From Terriglobia bacterium (GTDB lineage Bacteria; Acidobacteriota; Terriglobia; Terriglobales; Acidobacteriaceae), in assembly GCA_020072845.1 (NCBI GenBank), contig JAIQGF010000016.1:124001-188000 (forward strand): a stretch of 64,000 nucleotides of DNA. Reading direction: 5' to 3'. The translations under genes and the position numbers were made by a program. The notes below the pieces were generated by a model. That model saw only the letters and a program-made list of their open reading frames with translations, did no database searches and had not been told where the DNA came from. How positions within the stretch are numbered: position 1 is the stretch's first letter; every line of letters starts with the position of its first letter. Positions 8,851-18,354 of the stretch are shown here, piece by piece.

Positions 8851-8940
8851 GGCGCCGCCGAGGAGAACTTAAAAACGGTCTACATTTTCATCAGCTTGCA
8901 GCGATCTTCGGAAGGACGCACTCCTTCCCGACGATGGGAA

Positions 8941-8990
8941 GTGTTACGTGGAGGTAACAGCCCACAGTGGGTGTTACGCGGAGGAAACAC
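8941..8990. promoter_or_regulatory. Two tandem inverted-repeat activator sites (UAS) for the adjacent NtrC-type regulator
   Basis: Site 1 at 8942-8959 is a perfect palindrome, TGTTAC-N6-GTAACA. Site 2 at 8972-8989 is TGTTAC-N6-GAAACA, one mismatch. The two are 30 bp apart (about three helical turns), share their central GGAG, and lie 95-145 bp upstream of the sigma-54 promoter. Site 2 overlaps the stop codon of the regulator gene. This is the usual layout for a bacterial enhancer-binding protein. Confidence 0.75.
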
Positions 8991-10380
8991 TTCGTGCGGG
9001 CGGATCGCTGCCAGGCTGCCGCGGCTCGATCTCGAAGCGGTGCAACAGCTCGTAGAGCGACTTGCGGCTGATCTGCGCCTCGCGCGCGGCCGCCGACACA
9101 TTCCCGTTGTGCCGCTGCAGCAGCGACACCAGGTATTGCCGGCCCTGAACATCAACCCACTGCTCGCGCATCGCCTTGTATCCCGGCCCGGCGTGCGCAT
9201 CCTCGCTGCGCTGACGCAGCGCTTCCGGCAAATCGCGCAGGCGTACCGCGTGGTCCTCGCACATCACGATCGCGCGCTCCACCACGTTGCGCAATTCGCG
9301 CACGTTACCCGGCCAATCGTGATGTTCCAGGGCCTGCAGGGCGTCCGGGCTGATCTGGACCGGACCCTTGTTCGCGGCCTGGCAGAATTTCTGCATGAAA
9401 TGTTGCGTCAGGATGGCGACATCGCCGGCGCGTTCGCGCAGCGGCGGCAGCGCGATGGTGACCACGTTGAGCCGGTACAGCAGGTCCTGGCGGAAACGGC
9501 CCTGGCGCGCTTCCGCTTCCAGATTGCGATTCGTGCAGCAGACGACGCGAATGTTGACCTCGATCAGCTTCTCGCCGCCGACGCGCCGGAACGCGCGCTC
9601 CTGCAGCACGCGCAACAGCTTCGCCTGCAGCTCGGCATTCATTTCGCCGATCTCGTCAAAGAAGACGGTGCCGCCGTTGGCCATCTCCAGCAGTCCGCGC
9701 TTGGCCTGGTTGGCGCCGGTGAAGGCGCCTTTTTCGTGGCCGAACAATTCGCTTTCCAGCAGGTTCGCCGGCAGCGCCGCGCAGTCCACCGGGACAAACG
9801 CCTTGTCGCGTCGCGCGCTGTTGGCATGGATGGCGCGCGCGATCAATTCCTTTCCGGTTCCGCTCGGACCCGTGACCAGTACGTCGGCGTCGGAAGGCGC
9901 TGCTTTGGCCACGGTGGCCAGGACCTTCTGCAGGGCTTCGCTGCGCCCGATGATCTGGTGCAGCGGGCAGCACTGCTCCAGATGCTGCATCTCGGGCGAA
10001 TCGCCCTGCATCCGGCGCCGGTGATCCAGGCCCTTTTCGACCTCCACCAGAAACTGCGCCGACGTGAAGGGCTTGGTGATGTAGTTGAACGCGCCCTTCT
10101 TCACCGCCTCGACCGCCGATTGAAACGTGCCGTGGCCGGTGAACATGATCACCACCAGGCCGGAATCGATCTTGCAGGCGCGCTCCAGCACCTGCAGACC
10201 GCTCATGCCGGGCAGCTTGAAGTCGAGCAGCACCAGATCGAACCTGTTCTCGCGGATCAAGTCCAGCCCCGCTTCCGGCGTGGACGCCAGCGTCACTCGG
10301 TGACCCGCGTCTTCCAATATGGTTGCGCAGGTCTGCAACACGGCTTCGTCGTCGTCAATGATCAACACATGCTGATTCAT
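8974..10380 (-). CDS. NtrC-family sigma-54-dependent response regulator
   Basis: 468 aa with three domains in order. The receiver (1-120) has phospho-acceptor Asp53 in LLDFKLPG and Lys103. The AAA+ domain (about 140-375) has Walker A GPSGTGKE at 171-178, the sigma-54 contact loop GAFTGA at 218-223 and Walker B FFDEIGE. A Fis-type helix-turn-helix sits near 423-448 (NVSAAAREAQISRKSLYELL). It overlaps the upstream histidine kinase by 26 bp. The palindromic sites at its 3' end and the sigma-54 promoter just beyond make the respiratory operon its likely target. Confidence 0.95.
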   Translation of the reverse strand: MNQHVLIIDDDEAVLQTCATILEDAGHRVTLASTPEAGLDLIRENRFDLVLLDFKLPGMSGLQVLERACKIDSGLVVIMFTGHGTFQSAVEAVKKGAFNYITKPFTSAQFLVEVEKGLDHRRRMQGDSPEMQHLEQCCPLHQIIGRSEALQKVLATVAKAAPSDADVLVTGPSGTGKELIARAIHANSARRDKAFVPVDCAALPANLLESELFGHEKGAFTGANQAKRGLLEMANGGTVFFDEIGEMNAELQAKLLRVLQERAFRRVGGEKLIEVNIRVVCCTNRNLEAEARQGRFRQDLLYRLNVVTIALPPLRERAGDVAILTQHFMQKFCQAANKGPVQISPDALQALEHHDWPGNVRELRNVVERAIVMCEDHAVRLRDLPEALRQRSEDAHAGPGYKAMREQWVDVQGRQYLVSLLQRHNGNVSAAAREAQISRKSLYELLHRFEIEPRQPGSDPPARSVSSA

Positions 10381-12382
10381 ACTGATTCACCCCTACGGAG
10401 AGCGAAACCACCACGGTAGTGCCCACTCCCGGCTCACTGCGAGCCCAGATTTCCCCGCCGTGGTCCTTGACGATGCCATGGCTGATGGACAGTCCCAGCC
10501 CGGTACCGCGTCCCGGCGCTTTGGTCGTAAAGAAGGGATCGAAAATTCGAGGCAGGTTCTCGGGCTCGATGCCCGACCCGGTGTCTTGTACCTCGACGCG
10601 TACGGCGCCGTCTTCCGTACAGTGCAGCGCGCGCACCGTAAGCGTGCCTCCTCCCGGCATCGCGTCAACCGCATTCGTAAGCAGGTTGACGAATACTTCC
10701 GTCAGCCGGCTGGCGTCACCTGGCACCGCCGGTAAAGACGGGGGAATTTCGCTCACCACTTTAATGGAGCTGCTCTCGATGCGGAAATGCACCAGGTCGA
10801 GCGCGGTGTCCAGCAACTCACGCACCTGGAGTTCGCCGATGTGCAACTGCGATTGACGCGAAAAACTCAGCAATCCCGCGACCAGGTTCGCAACCCGCTC
10901 CGCCTGCTTGACGATGGTTTGCAGACTCTTTCGGCTGCGCGGCGTCAGGGCGCCATCTTCCCGCTCCGCCATGTGACTGGACAGCGCCAGGATGCTGGTA
11001 ATCGGATTATTGATCTCGTGCGCCATTCCGCCTGCCAGTTCGCCGATCGAGGCCAGTTTCGCCGCCTGCGCCAATTGTTGCTGCGTCTGCTGCAGTTCGG
11101 CATACCGCCGCTTCAATTGACGGTCGGTGTCCACCACGATGATCCCGATGATCACCGTCCCCAGCCCCAGCATCACGGTGAACGCGCAGTAGATGAAGAT
11201 GATGTACTTGCCGATATAGGCGTTCACGTAATCCAGCGTTCCCACAAACTCGATGTGCTCGCGCCTGCCTCCTTCGCGGATCGGCAGCCAGATCATCTGG
11301 AAGCTGTTGCGCAGCGCGCTGTCAGCCTGTGCGCTGGTGGACGCATCGTCGGTGGTGATGGTTTCCTTCACCTCCCAATCCGGCAGGTAGCGAAACGCGG
11401 CGCGCTGTCCGTTCGCATAAACGTTCACCTCGCGCAATTCCGGCAGGCTGCCGAACTCCGCCACCACCCGCCGCAGCACTTCGGGATGATCGAAGATCTG
11501 CGGCATGGTCTCGCCGCGCTCGTGGTAGTAGATGTAGTGGCCGCGCAGGAACTCGGCCAGGTTCACCGACCTTTCTTCCGCCAGCCGGAAGTACTGGTAC
11601 TTTTCCATCCCGGCGGTGATCATCATGATCAGGCTGGCAAGAATGAGGAACGTAAGGTTGAGGCGCACAAACACCCGGTCCAGCAAATGTTGCGAACGCT
11701 CGCCCACCGCCCAAGTAAACCCAAACAGGGAGAGCGACATCAGTTGCTCCTGCAGGTTCCACAGGAACACGCTGTTATTCGCCGGCGCCACCGTCGGCGC
11801 CGCGTGCAGCACGAAGACCATGGTTAGGCTGATCAGCGCCACTAGCCGAAACACGCGGCCGTTCCAACCGACATCGCCGCGCACAACCGCCCGGATGGGA
11901 AGCAGCAGCGCTGCTACAGCGAGGCCATCGCTCACCAGCGTCGCCCAGGAATGTGTGCCGTCAGCCGTGCCGTTTGCGGCCCCAGCCGCCACCAGGTCAA
12001 TCACCACCAAGGCGAGCACCGTCAGCAGTCCGGCAATGAGTCCGGGAAAAACCTTGCGCTTGGCCGCGTCCAGGTAGGCGGCCACCATGATCAGTACGCC
12101 GGCCACCAGCAATCCGTGCGAAAACCGCTCGACGCCTGCCAGCCGCACCTGTTGATGGAGAAAGAATGCCACCGCGAAGCGCAGCGTCAGCAGCGCAAAG
12201 TGCAGTACCAGGGTGGCGAACCCAATCGTGATCAATCGTTCCGGCCGGCCCCGGACCCCCCGGTTGATGCGCTGGTGCACCAGCACCATGAACGCCAACC
12301 CGGCCAGCAGCAGGTGAAAGAGGTTGAAGATGAGCAAGGTTTCGGCTGTGCGGTTGGTCACGTGCCACAGCAGAGATTGCAT
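10355..12382 (-). CDS. Membrane sensor histidine kinase, partner of the sigma-54 regulator
   Basis: 675 aa. The N-terminal 240 residues hold about seven hydrophobic helices. One more helix follows (FLILASLIMMITAG), then an extracytoplasmic region of about 130 residues, and a further helix (IIFIYCAFTVMLGLGTVIIG) leading to a short coiled coil. The kinase core has the H-box GGMAHEINNP (near residue 455), the N-box LLTNAVDAM, G1 DTGSGI and G2 GTGLGLSI. The signal is not recognisable; the 7TM-like start plus periplasmic domain suggests an extracellular or quinone/redox cue. It is co-transcribed with the response regulator, and a CRP-like palindrome lies about 140 bp upstream. Confidence 0.92.
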   Translation of the reverse strand: MQSLLWHVTNRTAETLLIFNLFHLLLAGLAFMVLVHQRINRGVRGRPERLITIGFATLVLHFALLTLRFAVAFFLHQQVRLAGVERFSHGLLVAGVLIMVAAYLDAAKRKVFPGLIAGLLTVLALVVIDLVAAGAANGTADGTHSWATLVSDGLAVAALLLPIRAVVRGDVGWNGRVFRLVALISLTMVFVLHAAPTVAPANNSVFLWNLQEQLMSLSLFGFTWAVGERSQHLLDRVFVRLNLTFLILASLIMMITAGMEKYQYFRLAEERSVNLAEFLRGHYIYYHERGETMPQIFDHPEVLRRVVAEFGSLPELREVNVYANGQRAAFRYLPDWEVKETITTDDASTSAQADSALRNSFQMIWLPIREGGRREHIEFVGTLDYVNAYIGKYIIFIYCAFTVMLGLGTVIIGIIVVDTDRQLKRRYAELQQTQQQLAQAAKLASIGELAGGMAHEINNPITSILALSSHMAEREDGALTPRSRKSLQTIVKQAERVANLVAGLLSFSRQSQLHIGELQVRELLDTALDLVHFRIESSSIKVVSEIPPSLPAVPGDASRLTEVFVNLLTNAVDAMPGGGTLTVRALHCTEDGAVRVEVQDTGSGIEPENLPRIFDPFFTTKAPGRGTGLGLSISHGIVKDHGGEIWARSEPGVGTTVVVSLSVGVNQYESACVDH

Positions 12383-12523
12383 AGCTTCACCTGCTCATTG
12401 GGCGCTTGCGCCGGCCGCGATAGGTCGAGCCGGAGCTGCGGCAGCAGGTGATCTTGATATGGATGGCCTCCACCCTCACCGGCGGCAGCGAGGCCAGTTT
12501 TGCGCACCACTCTCACCTCAGGC

Positions 12524-12539
12524 TGTGATGGACGTCACA
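12524..12539. promoter_or_regulatory. CRP-type palindrome upstream of the histidine kinase gene
   Basis: TGTGA-N6-TCACA is a perfect match to the CRP/FNR-superfamily core. A further TGTGA half-site follows at 12546-12550. It lies in the 299-bp gap (12383-12681) between the kinase gene and the decayed NTPase gene; I see nothing else convincing there. A CRP-family factor could couple the kinase to carbon or redox status. Confidence 0.5.
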
Positions 12540-12681
12540 CATTTCTGTGAGGGCGGTCCTGCCGCGGTTCGGGACGTATTGTCGCCAAAGGAGACCAATC
12601 GGTGACGCCGCACCGGAGTATTTTCAAGATTCTTCTTCCTTCTTCGATTTCCGACACATCTAAGTACCGCGTTTCAGCCCA

Positions 12682-15600
12682 TTGGAGTTGAAGGATATCC
12701 GCACGCAAGCGCCGGAATTGGACCCGGTGTTCGAGTCCGCGACACCTGCGCTTCAAGAGCTGTTGGAGATTCCGTTCAACCTCCGTCTGGTGGCGGAAAT
12801 GCTTTCGAGCGATCTGAGCAATTCGGAGCTCACCGCGATCGAGACGCAGGTCGGGCTACTCAGCCAATACTGGCTGCATCGAGTGGTGAAGTCAGCTAGC
12901 GAAGGCACAGCACGGGAGTTGGTTTTGGTCGATGTGCTTCGGCCCTGGTTCTGGAGCGACGTCTCACCGTTTCCAAACTTCAGTTGCGTGATGCAGCCGC
13001 AACCAAGGAATTCTCGTCGCTTTGCTCAGACGATGTGCTTGTCGAACAAATTGCAAATCTTCACGGTCGCTACATCATTGGTTTCTCGCATCACTTGCTG
13101 TTCGACTATGCGGCGTCTCGTCTCCTTCTCGCCGCAGACTTCGACCGCTTTCTGACGTCCCTGGCGTCGGAGCGGGATCTGTCACTGTTCCTTCGCCCCA
13201 GCATTGATTTGCTCTTCAAAGAAGCGTGGTTGAAGAATCGGGACGCATTCTGGCGTCTGTTGCGGAGTCTTTCTGCTCATGAGAAGGTTCCCGCCATCGC
13301 GAAGATCATTGGTCCTGCGGTCATTCCTGAGCTGGCCGAGAACGAGCAAGATTTGTTGCCGTTGATTGAGGCTCTGAAATCAGCCAATGCGAAAGAAGTT
13401 GATTTGGCGGAACAGTGGATTGTTCACGTTGTAGGTGCCGTGCTTGCCGGCGTACCCACTTCGACTCTCAGCTTGTGGTCCCACTTTTGCCACCGGCTTG
13501 CTTTGTCGAAGTGCTCTCTGCGCGTCGTCGCGGTCTGCCAATCGCTGGTAGACCACATCGTAGAGAGGATGAATGAGGCAAAGACGAACTCGCTCGCAGG
13601 CACGCTCGCTCTCAGCCACGCTGCAGTTCTATTACTAGACCGCTTCCTCGAAATGGAACCTCGCGACGGTTGGCTTGTTGGTCGGGCTATCAGCAATGTC
13701 ATGGACCTGTTTTGGGTAAATCGTGAGGAGTCGGCCCGAGCCGTACGAAAACTCATTGCACCCGAAGAGATCCGCAACAAAGGAGCGGAACAGGGGCACT
13801 GGATTTCACGTAAGGTCTCGCTTCTTTTTGATATCGATCCCCAGCTTGTCGCAGACATCTACATCGCGTTCTTCAGTTACGAAGAGGAATCCGAACAGCA
13901 AACGTCGATGAGCGAAAGCCGCATTATGGCCCTCACTGCCAATAGGCGGCAGGACTACCACCAGACGTACTGGCAGCTCGCCCAGGTATTCCCTCGTTAT
14001 CTGGAAAAGAACTTTGATCGGTGCACTGAGATCGTGCTTGCGGCCGTGAATGACTATATCCCGCGCAAGCACGAGCCGCGTAATGCTGAGCAGGTCATCA
14101 CTTATCAAATCGGGGAACAGGAACACACGGTTCTTGTGGACTATTCGGCAATCTGGGATGGTTCAACCGTTCGTGACGATGTGCTGAATATAGCGGATAC
14201 GTACTTTCGCAAGCTCGAAGAGCTTGCAAGGTCGCCAGAAACCGCTTCGGACGCGGACGAAGCGGTTCTGCGGTTGTTGGACGACGCCAAATACGCATAT
14301 GTGCCGCGCAAGATTCTCACGGTAGCAATGGCGTCCGGTGCTGGCATGACGAAAGTAGTGTATCCGTTGCTGGTCAGCGAATCTGCTTTGCTCTCTTACG
14401 ATCTTTCTTCCGCAATCGGCGATCTGCTCAGCATCGGCTTCGAGGCACTGGACCAGAATCACCGGCGAGAAGTTGAAGCGGCGATTCACCATCTCTCCGA
14501 TGATGCGATCGGTGAGGTTGCTGAGGCGAAAGCGCACTATCGTGACCGGCTGCTCGGCTGCATTCCGAAAGAGCTCTTGATGCTTCCGGAATCGATCGCG
14601 AGAAGGGATGAACTGGCTCGCGCCGGAGGTGCGCCGGAAAATCGCCCCCCTTCGTCTCGCGTGGTGCCCAGGCTTTTCAGTATTCGGACGTGGATCGGAT
14701 GCGGGAGCACGGTGTGCCAGATGATGCTGAACCCAACGCGACGCTGCGCGAAGCGGGAGATAAGCTCTGGAGTTTTGCATCAAGATTCACCAACAGCATC
14801 CCCAAAAGCGGCGATGTGGAAAGTATTATGCCTGGACTGACATTCGTCAGTAACGCGCTCTCCGCGAACGATCCAGGCGTGCACGTAGAAGTGAGAAATT
14901 CTGCCGAAGCACACTGGATTGCTGCGTGTGCAGTCGTGGCGAAATGGAAGGATCTCGATTGTTCCACGTCTCTTGGGGAGACGGTGAAATCGATCTTGTT
15001 TTCTGGCTTAAATAGTCCAGTGCCAGAACACCATCCTGAATACGATGCCCAATTTGATCGCGCGCCGTCGTGGGGGGCACCCCTTCAGCGAATTGAGGCG
15101 GCGGCTGGCATAGGGTGTCTGCTCGCAAACAAGAAATGTCTCAATCCGGAAATCCTCGAAAACGCTCGTCGTGCATTGAACGATCCTGTACCCGCCGTGC
15201 GATTTCAGGTCGTCACGCGGTTGCTGCCTCTTCATGACGCCGATCTCGCCTCGCTCTGGTCGATCCTGCGTGATCTAGCGAGATCTGAGAGAAGCACAGG
15301 CGTCTTGGGCAGCGCGTTGTACGCGGTGGTGAACCCGTTGTCTGGCCGCTGCAAGAGCGAAGTAATTGATCTTCTGAATACAATTCTGTCCAGAAACGAT
15401 CTTCCGAACGACGGCGGTGATGCCACCGAGTGGTGTTACCGCATCGCGACCGGTCTTTACCTCTGGCAGGGAGATGCCTCTGCTTACGCAGTGATTCAGC
15501 CGGTAATCGACGGTGAGGCATTCCGTCCGCGGCGCTCGGCACAATGTCTGAATGACATTCGGGGAGCGCTAACATTTTCGTCAGATGTGCCGAAGGAAAG

Positions 15601-15814
15601 TGACGCTGACATCAGGAAACGGTCCTTTGGCCTGATTGAGACCATCATCCGTTCCGCTTCGGTTCGGATGAACAAGTTGATCCATGGCGTCGCGGTCAAG
15701 GACAGGTCGGAGCAATGGCAGAATGATTTCAAAGAGCTTGCCCGGCTCATTGATTACATCGGGAATCAACTGTATTTCTCGATTAAAGTGCAACGGCCAC
15801 CCGCGCGTTGCTGA
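12682..15814 (+). pseudogene. Decayed STAND/NACHT-type NTPase gene (5'-truncated, two frameshifts)
   Basis: Three consecutive frames make one protein. Frame 1 (12682 to about 12936) begins in the segment that follows the ATPase core of STAND proteins (LLEIPFNLRLVAEML). Adding one G near 12936 joins it to frame 3 as VDVASALVLERRLTVSK, which continues to about 14645. There a run of six Cs (14645-14650) needs a seventh to continue as PPFVSRGAQAF into frame 2, ending at 15814. The rebuilt C-terminal part is about 1,040 residues of helical, repeat-like sequence. The P-loop half is missing and a stop lies in frame at 12661. GC is visibly lower than in neighbours, and an integrase follows 18 bp later. 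The homopolymer site could be a sequencing error; the missing 5' end is not. Confidence 0.6.
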
Positions 15815-15832
15815 ATCGGAGGAAAGAAACTG

Positions 15833-16945
15833 ATGGCAACGCGAGAAACCAATCAAGCAGGTTCCGTGACTTTTGATAAACGAACCCGCACCTGGTACCT
15901 CCGGTGGCGCGACGCCGATGGGCGGCGCCGCGCTTTTCGGATCGGTACACAGGAGCAATACAGCGCCAGAGAGCAAGCCTCACTCTGCCGTGCCGCAGTG
16001 CGCATGCGGGAGAGGATCAATCAGCCGGCGGAGCCAGAGGGTATCACGGTCACGGCGATCGCTGAACGCTACATCGCGGAAAAGCTACCGCCGCATTTCT
16101 CAACCGCAAGTGACTACAAGCGCCTTCTGAAGGCTCGCATTTTACCTCAGTGGGGAGACGCGCTGATTTCTGACCTTCGCCCCGCCCCGGTAGAAGCGTG
16201 GCTGAAGAGCCTCGGGCTCGCGCCCAAAACCCAGGCCAACATCCAAGGCGTTCTCCGAATACTCATCGAGGCCGCACAGTTCTGGGGATATCTCAAGATC
16301 GAACGGAATCCTATGGAACTGGTTAAAATCCGCGGCTGTACCATTCGCCAGAAAGAACCGCAGATTCTGACCGTCGATGAGTTTCATGAATTGCTGTCGA
16401 AGATTTCCGACGAACCACTTCGCACGATGCTGCTGTTCGTTATGTGCCTCGGACTCCGTTTCTCTGAGCTCATCGCGCTGAAGTGGTCGGACTTCGATTG
16501 GAAAAACCTCAAGGTCCACATTCGCCGCGGCGCGGTACGCCAGCGCGTAGGCGAGGTGAAAACCAGCCGCTCACGCAAACCGTTGCCGATGGACCCACAA
16601 CTCGCCGAGCTAATGCTCACCTGGTACCGCGCAACTGCTTTTGCCGGTCCCGAGGATTGGGTGTGGGCATCACCATATCGCAACGGCCGCCAGCCGTACG
16701 CCTACAGCAAGCTCTACCAGGCGCTCAAGGAAGCCAGCAAGAGCGCCGGCCTGGGTGCGATCGGCTGGCATACGATGAGACACACGTACCGCTCATGGCT
16801 GGATGAAACCGGGGCGCCGATGACGGTGCAGCAGAACCTCATGCGGCACTCCGACATCCGCACCACCATGAACATTTATGGAGACGCCATCCCGGATTCA
16901 CTCCGGAGTGCGCACAGCAAGGTGGTCAGGATGGTGATTCAGTGA
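15833..16945 (+). CDS. Tyrosine recombinase / phage-type integrase
   Basis: 370 aa. The N-terminal part has an arm-binding-like segment (RTWYLRWRDADGRRRAFRIG) and a SAM-like core-binding domain near 65-170. The catalytic domain shows Arg in LGLRFSELIAL, Lys in the beta-hairpin region, His-x-x-Arg in WHTMRHTYR, His in LMRHSDI, and the nucleophile Tyr in MNIYGDA. It ends 47 bp from the 3' end of a tRNA-Gly gene, the usual attachment target. It belongs to the same low-GC patch as the decayed NTPase gene and is likely the integrase of a now-eroded element. Confidence 0.92.
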   Translation: MATRETNQAGSVTFDKRTRTWYLRWRDADGRRRAFRIGTQEQYSAREQASLCRAAVRMRERINQPAEPEGITVTAIAERYIAEKLPPHFSTASDYKRLLKARILPQWGDALISDLRPAPVEAWLKSLGLAPKTQANIQGVLRILIEAAQFWGYLKIERNPMELVKIRGCTIRQKEPQILTVDEFHELLSKISDEPLRTMLLFVMCLGLRFSELIALKWSDFDWKNLKVHIRRGAVRQRVGEVKTSRSRKPLPMDPQLAELMLTWYRATAFAGPEDWVWASPYRNGRQPYAYSKLYQALKEASKSAGLGAIGWHTMRHTYRSWLDETGAPMTVQQNLMRHSDIRTTMNIYGDAIPDSLRSAHSKVVRMVIQ

Positions 16946-16992
16946 ACGTGGACTGTGGCAGTCCAAACCGCGTCTGTAACTGATTGAAAACT

Positions 16993-17066
16993 TGGAGCGG
17001 GGTACGGGAGTTGAACCCGTTTCACAGGCTTGGGAAGCCTGGGCACGACCGATATACCAACCCCGC
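16993..17066 (-). tRNA. tRNA-Gly (anticodon CCC)
   Basis: The minus strand folds as a cloverleaf. The acceptor GCGGGGT pairs with ACCCCGC. The D stem is GTAT/GTGC. The anticodon stem CAGGC/GCCTG has loop TTCCCAA, so the anticodon is CCC. The T arm is ACGGG-TTCAACT-CCCGT. CCA is encoded at 16993-16995. The 3' end faces the integrase gene. Confidence 0.95.
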
Positions 17067-17163
17067 TCGTCAAAAAGGCGTCCGCTTCAGAGGTCTCTCG
17101 TCGGCCCTGCGGGCCTCGCTCGGGATTTCGCCTGCGGGCTCACACGCCCGCAAAGCGGCTCAA
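17067..17163. repeat. GC-rich palindromic (REP-like) spacer between tRNA copies
   Basis: This spacer carries several short inverted repeats, such as GCCCTGCGGGC and GCGGGC..GCCCGC. It separates the intact tRNA-Gly from the duplicated tRNA fragment. Confidence 0.4.
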
Positions 17164-17192
17164 CCTGGGCACGACCGATATACCAACCCCGC
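17164..17192 (-). repeat. Duplicated 5' part of tRNA-Gly (29 bp)
   Basis: This is identical to 17038-17066, the first 29 nt of tRNA-Gly (acceptor strand, D arm, start of the anticodon stem), then sequence identity is lost. It is either a remnant of a second tRNA gene lost by recombination or a trace of integration at this locus. Confidence 0.8.
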
Positions 17193-17212
17193 CCGCGCCT
17201 GCAGTACGAAAC

Positions 17213-17255
17213 TCCCCTATTGGCCAACTTTGGGCAGATGTGGGGCGCCTTGCGG
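17213..17255. repeat. Partial copy of the TCTGCC/GGCAGA palindromic repeat
   Basis: It contains TTTGGGCAGATGTGGGGCG, close to one arm of the palindromic element seen in full at 46717-46754 and inside thiD at 63925-63969. The other arm is eroded here. Confidence 0.45.
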
Positions 17256-17317
17256 CACAGTCCGTAGTGTAGCAAAAGGTGGTCTCGCACCCAAGCGCTC
17301 AGGCGGCCGTCCTGCTC

Positions 17318-18148
17318 CTACGACGAAGTTTGCAGCTTGTACTTGCGGCTGGCGGACTTGCCGCGGTGGCTGGCCTGTATGAGCAGCGCGGTAGCGCTGA
17401 GGTCCAGATCCTTGAGGGCGAGCTGTACGTCGGCAACTCCATCGGCGTTGGTGGTCGCATAGAGGTAGTTAGCGTGGGTTTTGCCGGAGGTGATGCGGCA
17501 GCTTATCTGGGCGCCGGCGGCGGGACCGTCTTCATCGCCAATCTCCACGCCGATGGTGAGCGCACTCGCGTCGGCGCCGGCCGCCGGCGGCCGACATTCC
17601 AGCGAGAGGCCTTTTCCCATCAATGTGCCGGCAGGGATCAAGCTCAATCCGGGATCCACCGGCTTGCTGGCTACGGCGGCGGCAAACTGGGCGGCGAGAT
17701 CGTCCACCGGGGCCGTGTCAGGTGCGGCAGCAACCGCCGCCGGCATCATCTCCGGTTCGATCACCACGGTATCGGGCTCCTCCGGTTGAGAGGCGGTGTC
17801 AGCGGCCGCCACAGCCGGTATGGCGAATTCGGCGATGTGCGCCGCGGCTGCGGGCGGTGGCGCTTCCGCCTGCGCATGCTCGGAGCGCTCCCCGAGTTCG
17901 GCTTCGATTCTGCCTTCGCGGACGGCGGCCACGAAGTGCTTGTGCTGATCCTTGAGCATCTCGTGCATGTGCTCTTCGGAAAAGCCGGGCTGCTTGGTTT
18001 GTTCCGCGTAGGAGGCGGTGCGTTTGCCGATACATCGGCCTTTCACGAATACCAGGGTCTGCAGCACGAGTTCGTGCTGTCGAGCTTCGCTCTGCACGTG
18101 GTACACGGTGTCAGCGAACCTGACGTCGGTATTGAAGCCGAAGATCAC
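17318..18148 (-). CDS. Conserved hypothetical protein, acidobacterial type
   Basis: 276 aa with a GTG start at 18148. The N-terminal 90 residues (FGFNTDVRFADTVYHVQSEA, then LVFVKGRCIGKR) form a compact conserved-looking domain. A Pro/Ala-rich linker of about 100 residues follows, then a C-terminal beta-rich segment of about 90 residues (YLYATTNADGVADVQLAL) resembling an Ig-like or carboxypeptidase-regulatory fold. There is no signal peptide and no membrane helix. It is transcribed away from the nuo cluster. I do not recognise a function. Confidence 0.75.
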   Translation of the reverse strand: MIFGFNTDVRFADTVYHVQSEARQHELVLQTLVFVKGRCIGKRTASYAEQTKQPGFSEEHMHEMLKDQHKHFVAAVREGRIEAELGERSEHAQAEAPPPAAAAHIAEFAIPAVAAADTASQPEEPDTVVIEPEMMPAAVAAAPDTAPVDDLAAQFAAAVASKPVDPGLSLIPAGTLMGKGLSLECRPPAAGADASALTIGVEIGDEDGPAAGAQISCRITSGKTHANYLYATTNADGVADVQLALKDLDLSATALLIQASHRGKSASRKYKLQTSS

Positions 18149-18277
18149 GCACGTACCTTAGGAGATTCCTGGCGCTGAACTGCCGCTGATTTTCGGCCTT
18201 GCGGCATGGATGGAACGCCGCACTGAACCCGCTCGCAATGGCTGCAAACCCGCTTCCCACGGCCCTGCCGAGCGTGC

Positions 18278-18307
18278 TTGACACTGCACAGCAACGAAAT
18301 CTATATT
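18278..18307 (+). promoter_or_regulatory. Sigma-70-type promoter of complex I cluster 1
   Basis: A perfect -35 TTGACA (18278-18283) and a -10 TATATT (18302-18307) are separated by 18 bp. The expected start is near 18314, about 40 nt before the nuoA ATG at 18355. This also argues against the longer upstream nuoA starts at 18199 or 18310. Confidence 0.65.
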
Positions 18308-18354
18308 CGATGGTTTATTCCGCGCTTGGGCGCGAATTATATACAGCTCCCCTT

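Noticed and set aside
8974-8990. UAS site 2 as simply the coding end of the regulator
   Set aside because: The palindrome overlaps the stop, but its match to the non-coding site 1, the 30-bp phasing and the downstream sigma-54 box favour a real site.
12540-12700. A left attachment site matching the tRNA-Gly 3' end
   Set aside because: I found no copy of the tRNA 3' sequence near the left end of the accessory patch; its left limit remains undefined.
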